From Baylisascaris procyonis (taxonomy: Eukaryota > Nematoda > Chromadorea > Rhabditida > Ascarididae): a stretch of DNA of 64,000 bases. This document shows positions 60,957 through 64,000 of this stretch, piece after piece. The notes under the pieces were generated by a model. It searched no databases and had not been told where the DNA came from. It worked only from the letters and a program-made list of their open reading frames with translations. The position numbers were made by a program, and so were the translations under genes. How positions within the stretch are numbered: position 1 is the stretch's first letter; the number at the start of each line of letters is the position of its first letter. The stretch spans positions 3,224,001 through 3,288,000 of the forward strand of contig JAZARR010000187.1 in the NCBI GenBank assembly GCA_037389465.1, read 5' to 3'.

Positions 60957-63900
60957 AAAAAAAGACTCAACATCAATTTTTTCGTGCTTCAGTTCTTTTA
61001 CTCTTAAAAAAACCACATTTTCTGGATATTACAGTAGTCTTAGTCCACTTGAATAACACAATCAACATGAACACCAAATTTGATAATAAATAAATGCGAT
61101 TCGCGTAAATAAGTGCACTCGAAGGTCACAGAAGCGCACTCTTGCCGGGGAGATGTGTTTCTTTACTCATGACCTATGTAATGAAATGACTAGAATCGTG
61201 ACCGCATACAAAATTCACTGATGAAAAAGATATGTTGGTCGCTATGATCAAGTGTCAGAAATGCATAAAAAATACCGCAACGATATCAACAAAAAGTTGG
61301 ACAACGATCGAAATGAAAATGCAACCACCTCATGAAATCCTCTATAGAAATATGAAAAGTAACATCGAAACTTTTTCTTCACCGTGACTTTTAGAATGAC
61401 AAATTTTTATCAATAGGCAAGGTAATTCAAGTCCATTCTTTTTGCTTTCCCCGTTTTTCTTCCTTCCTGCTACTGTGCCACGGGGATCAGTTTAGCTTCC
61501 CGCCTTTTTTGAAGAAAACAAAAGCATTGTGGAGCTAGAATTAGTGATCGACTAGAAATCTAAGTGAGTACTCGATCACAAATAGAGATGCTATGAATTT
61601 TGCAGGTCTGACTGTCGTGGAAAAAAGTCTTGATATGATCGGATTTGAATGATCTATTGAGTATTGATGTTAATTGATGTTTTTCTGAAAACCTATAAGA
61701 ATCACTATAATGGAAATATTATTTAGATGCCTCATTGAAAAATTAGCACCATCTTGAAAATGATGGAGTTTTTTTTTGGATTTGTACTAAAAAAATTTCC
61801 GGAATCAGAGCTAATCCTCTGAGTGGAATTATTTTCCTTCATCATCAGCACTTTTCTTAACACTCAATTATCGATCGCTATATTGCTACATCATTTTGCG
61901 CATAATTGGGTCGATGAATTATCTTATCCGTCTCTTATCACTTAGAATTATCCCTCTTTTATCACTGATATTATCACCCTCTCACTAATTGATTTTTCAG
62001 GGGACTTTTCAAGAAAATACTTAAGTGATGCACCTCAAGAAGGAATTTCTAAAACAAATTATTTTATCGTTTCATGATTTAACGAAATCGTTATAGGGTC
62101 ACTAAATATAAAAAAAAAATACTTGAATAAAAAAATTTGATCGTCGATAAGAGTGCAGCTTCATCTGCAATGACAAGATCAAGTGCATCCATATACTAGC
62201 GCAACACCGCAAATACAATTTTCAATCATTAAGTGAAAATCGGCTCAACCCTCAAGTAATTTGCTCCGCCCACATCGAGTTCCTATTGGATAAACCATAT
62301 CTTTGTGATCCTGTTTCATTTTTTTCTGCCGAATTTCTATTCCATTCAGAGAATATTTCAAAAATTTCGAAAGTGATCATCTCAATGATTATTTAATCGC
62401 TATTCAAACATTCTCGAAATGAGAGTTTCGGAGCCGAAATATATATGATAACGGAGCCGAATTGGGAGTTAGCATTAAGATCAAAAGAAATTGGTTGTTG
62501 ATCAGAAGTGTGATAGGTTCATAACAGTGATGCAGTATTGTAATCTGAGAGCAAACCGTGTGGTTATTTAATCATGACCTATCACTTAAATGAAAATTGT
62601 GTTGATAACAAGATATAAATTGGCAGAAATATTATTTTTTCAGTGTTTTCGTCAAGCGTCTAGTTTCTACGAAATTTTCACTTTTTCGGCTTTCTGACCT
62701 ATTTTTTTTTTCGTGTAAACATCAAAATTTTCCGCTGTTTCGGGAGCAAATTCATTTACAAAAAAAAAAATCTTTTATAGTGATAAAAAAGATAGGTACT
62801 TTGAAGAAAAATGACGAATTAAAGAGCCTTTGAATGTCATAAATGGGTCGCAAAAATTGACAAGTGAATTTCACAACGTTTATGCAAGACACAATTTCTG
62901 CCACGAGAAATTTTTCTTAATTTTTTTTTTTAGTGTTAGGCAAAGTTCGCACAAATTGGCGTCGATATTGAATGAATCTTTCTCTATATAGGTAATGAGA
63001 CTTTAAAATGTAATCTGTGTTGTCGAAGGTATTAAAAAATCTATCCTATATTGTTTAACTATAACAATTTGGTAACCTTCGATGTTGAAGTTTGGCGAAT
63101 GGAATGAAACGACGAGATATTTTAATGTTAAAACTCTTGCACATCGCTGCGAATTGGTTATGTTATATAAAAAGTAAGGCATATTAACGAGCTCTTTCAA
63201 AACTCAGGTTGAGATAAACCAGTCGACGAAATTATAGCTGCATAACGGTTATGAGCTGGAAAAGGAAATCAGAGAAGCAAGAGGAACAAATGACTCATGC
63301 AAAAGGCGGAATTAAGAGCTAGTTAAGGGCGAATACGAGATGGGTTTTGTTTCAACGGTGTTTATGGGTATGTCACATTTGCGCCACGACATAAATATGT
63401 ATTTAAGGAAATACCCTTGAGTTGCACTAAATGCATGAGGTGATATAGATGGGTGAGATGACGAGTGCCCATCGAAATGGGTTTATTGGCAATTATGTAT
63501 GTTGTGTCAGCGATATTCGGCGCACAATCAAATTGAGATGTAACGAAGCGCGTCGAATCGAATTTGGAAGTGAATCTCGAGAAAATCGAATTGCACATCG
63601 CGAACACCGCAAAAGACGACGCATCCAACTCTATCGAAAACCATTCAACACAACGATATTATGATGGCTTCATCAATGATAATCCTAACGTTCATCTATA
63701 TATAGGTTGAGAACGATTTCAATCCACATCTCGATTCCTTCGATCCGGCATAACTCCAGTCATCATCACGGAGTACGAGCCATTGGGATTGCATGGCTGA
63801 TGGTTGTACCCAGTTCTATAGTCATAGCGATAGCACGACTGTAACATATACCGAATGAATACCCGCAGATCTTTTATAGCTTAAATTTTCCTCTCACGTC

Positions 63901-64000
63901 CTTCTGGAAGTACAGTCTTTCATATCTCCTTACCTAACAGAAAAACGTAGAGAGGAGTGTGTTCATAGTTCCTTTTTTATGCGTTTTTTAAACCCTTTGC

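Larger units (their letters stand above)
59482..64000. other. Upstream region of the homeobox gene, no further gene supported
   Basis: Mostly AT-rich with short open frames. The patch 63340-63860 is GC-richer and open on both strands for 70-88 codons (plus 63449-63664, with an Arg-rich RENRIAHREHRKRRRIQLYR stretch; minus 63362-63628), so an exon or promoter may lie there, but neither strand gives a splice-supported model. Confidence 0.4.

Overview
This window looks like nuclear DNA of a nematode. It is AT-rich, its coding regions are cut into short exons with TTTCAG-type acceptors and GTAAG/GTGAG donors, it carries serpentine chemoreceptor genes of the nematode-specific Srd type, and it holds an exact copy of the 22-nt nematode SL1 spliced-leader sequence. 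I cannot name the species. All gene models are hand-built spliced models in which reading phase was checked across each stated junction. There is no operon-like organisation and no bacterial signal.

Layout. (1) 97-2838, plus: 3' part of an Elongator complex protein 5 (ELP5/Iki1) gene cut by the left edge. (2) 4077-6880: a 2.8 kb foldback element with two arms of about 1.09 kb in inverted orientation. (3) 6.9-12 kb: gene-poor DNA with a 26-bp tandem repeat, a G-rich tract, an inverted pair of E2F-like sites, two related GC-core palindromes and a small stem-loop. (4) 12056-16974, minus: a complete 8-exon, 390-residue phospholipid-phosphatase-related membrane protein whose catalytic motifs are altered. 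(5) 18.9-19.1 kb, minus: one unidentified Cys-rich coding exon. (6) 20825-26580, minus: most of a seven-transmembrane receptor (Srx-like), with a small three-exon plus-strand gene (21415-22580) interleaved with its exons. (7) 26.6-38.9 kb: mostly non-coding, with a 71-bp tandem duplication, the SL1 copy followed by a GC-rich inverted-repeat-bounded segment, a long (TA)n tract and a cluster of nuclear-receptor half-sites. (8) 38961-42137 and 46745-51112, plus: two tandem Srd-type receptor genes with nearly identical exon lengths, separated by a decayed RTE-type retrotransposon 3' end. (9) 51.4-52.4 kb: a small inverted-repeat element, a tRNA-like pseudogene and a second RTE relic. (10) 53853-58354, minus: a Q50 paired-like homeobox gene, perhaps with a further 5' exon at 59404-59481. 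(11) To 64 kb: intergenic DNA with a (TA)n tract, a weak tRNA-like sequence and a GC-richer patch near the right edge.

The genes do not form one pathway. ELP5 is tRNA-modification machinery, the receptors are presumably chemosensory, the homeobox gene is a probable neuronal or developmental regulator, and the phosphatase-like protein is a membrane protein. The most unusual items are the SL1-headed structured segment, the large foldback, the interleaved opposite-strand exons at 21-24 kb, the altered active site of the phosphatase-like protein, and the paired palindromes near 10.1 and 10.5 kb.
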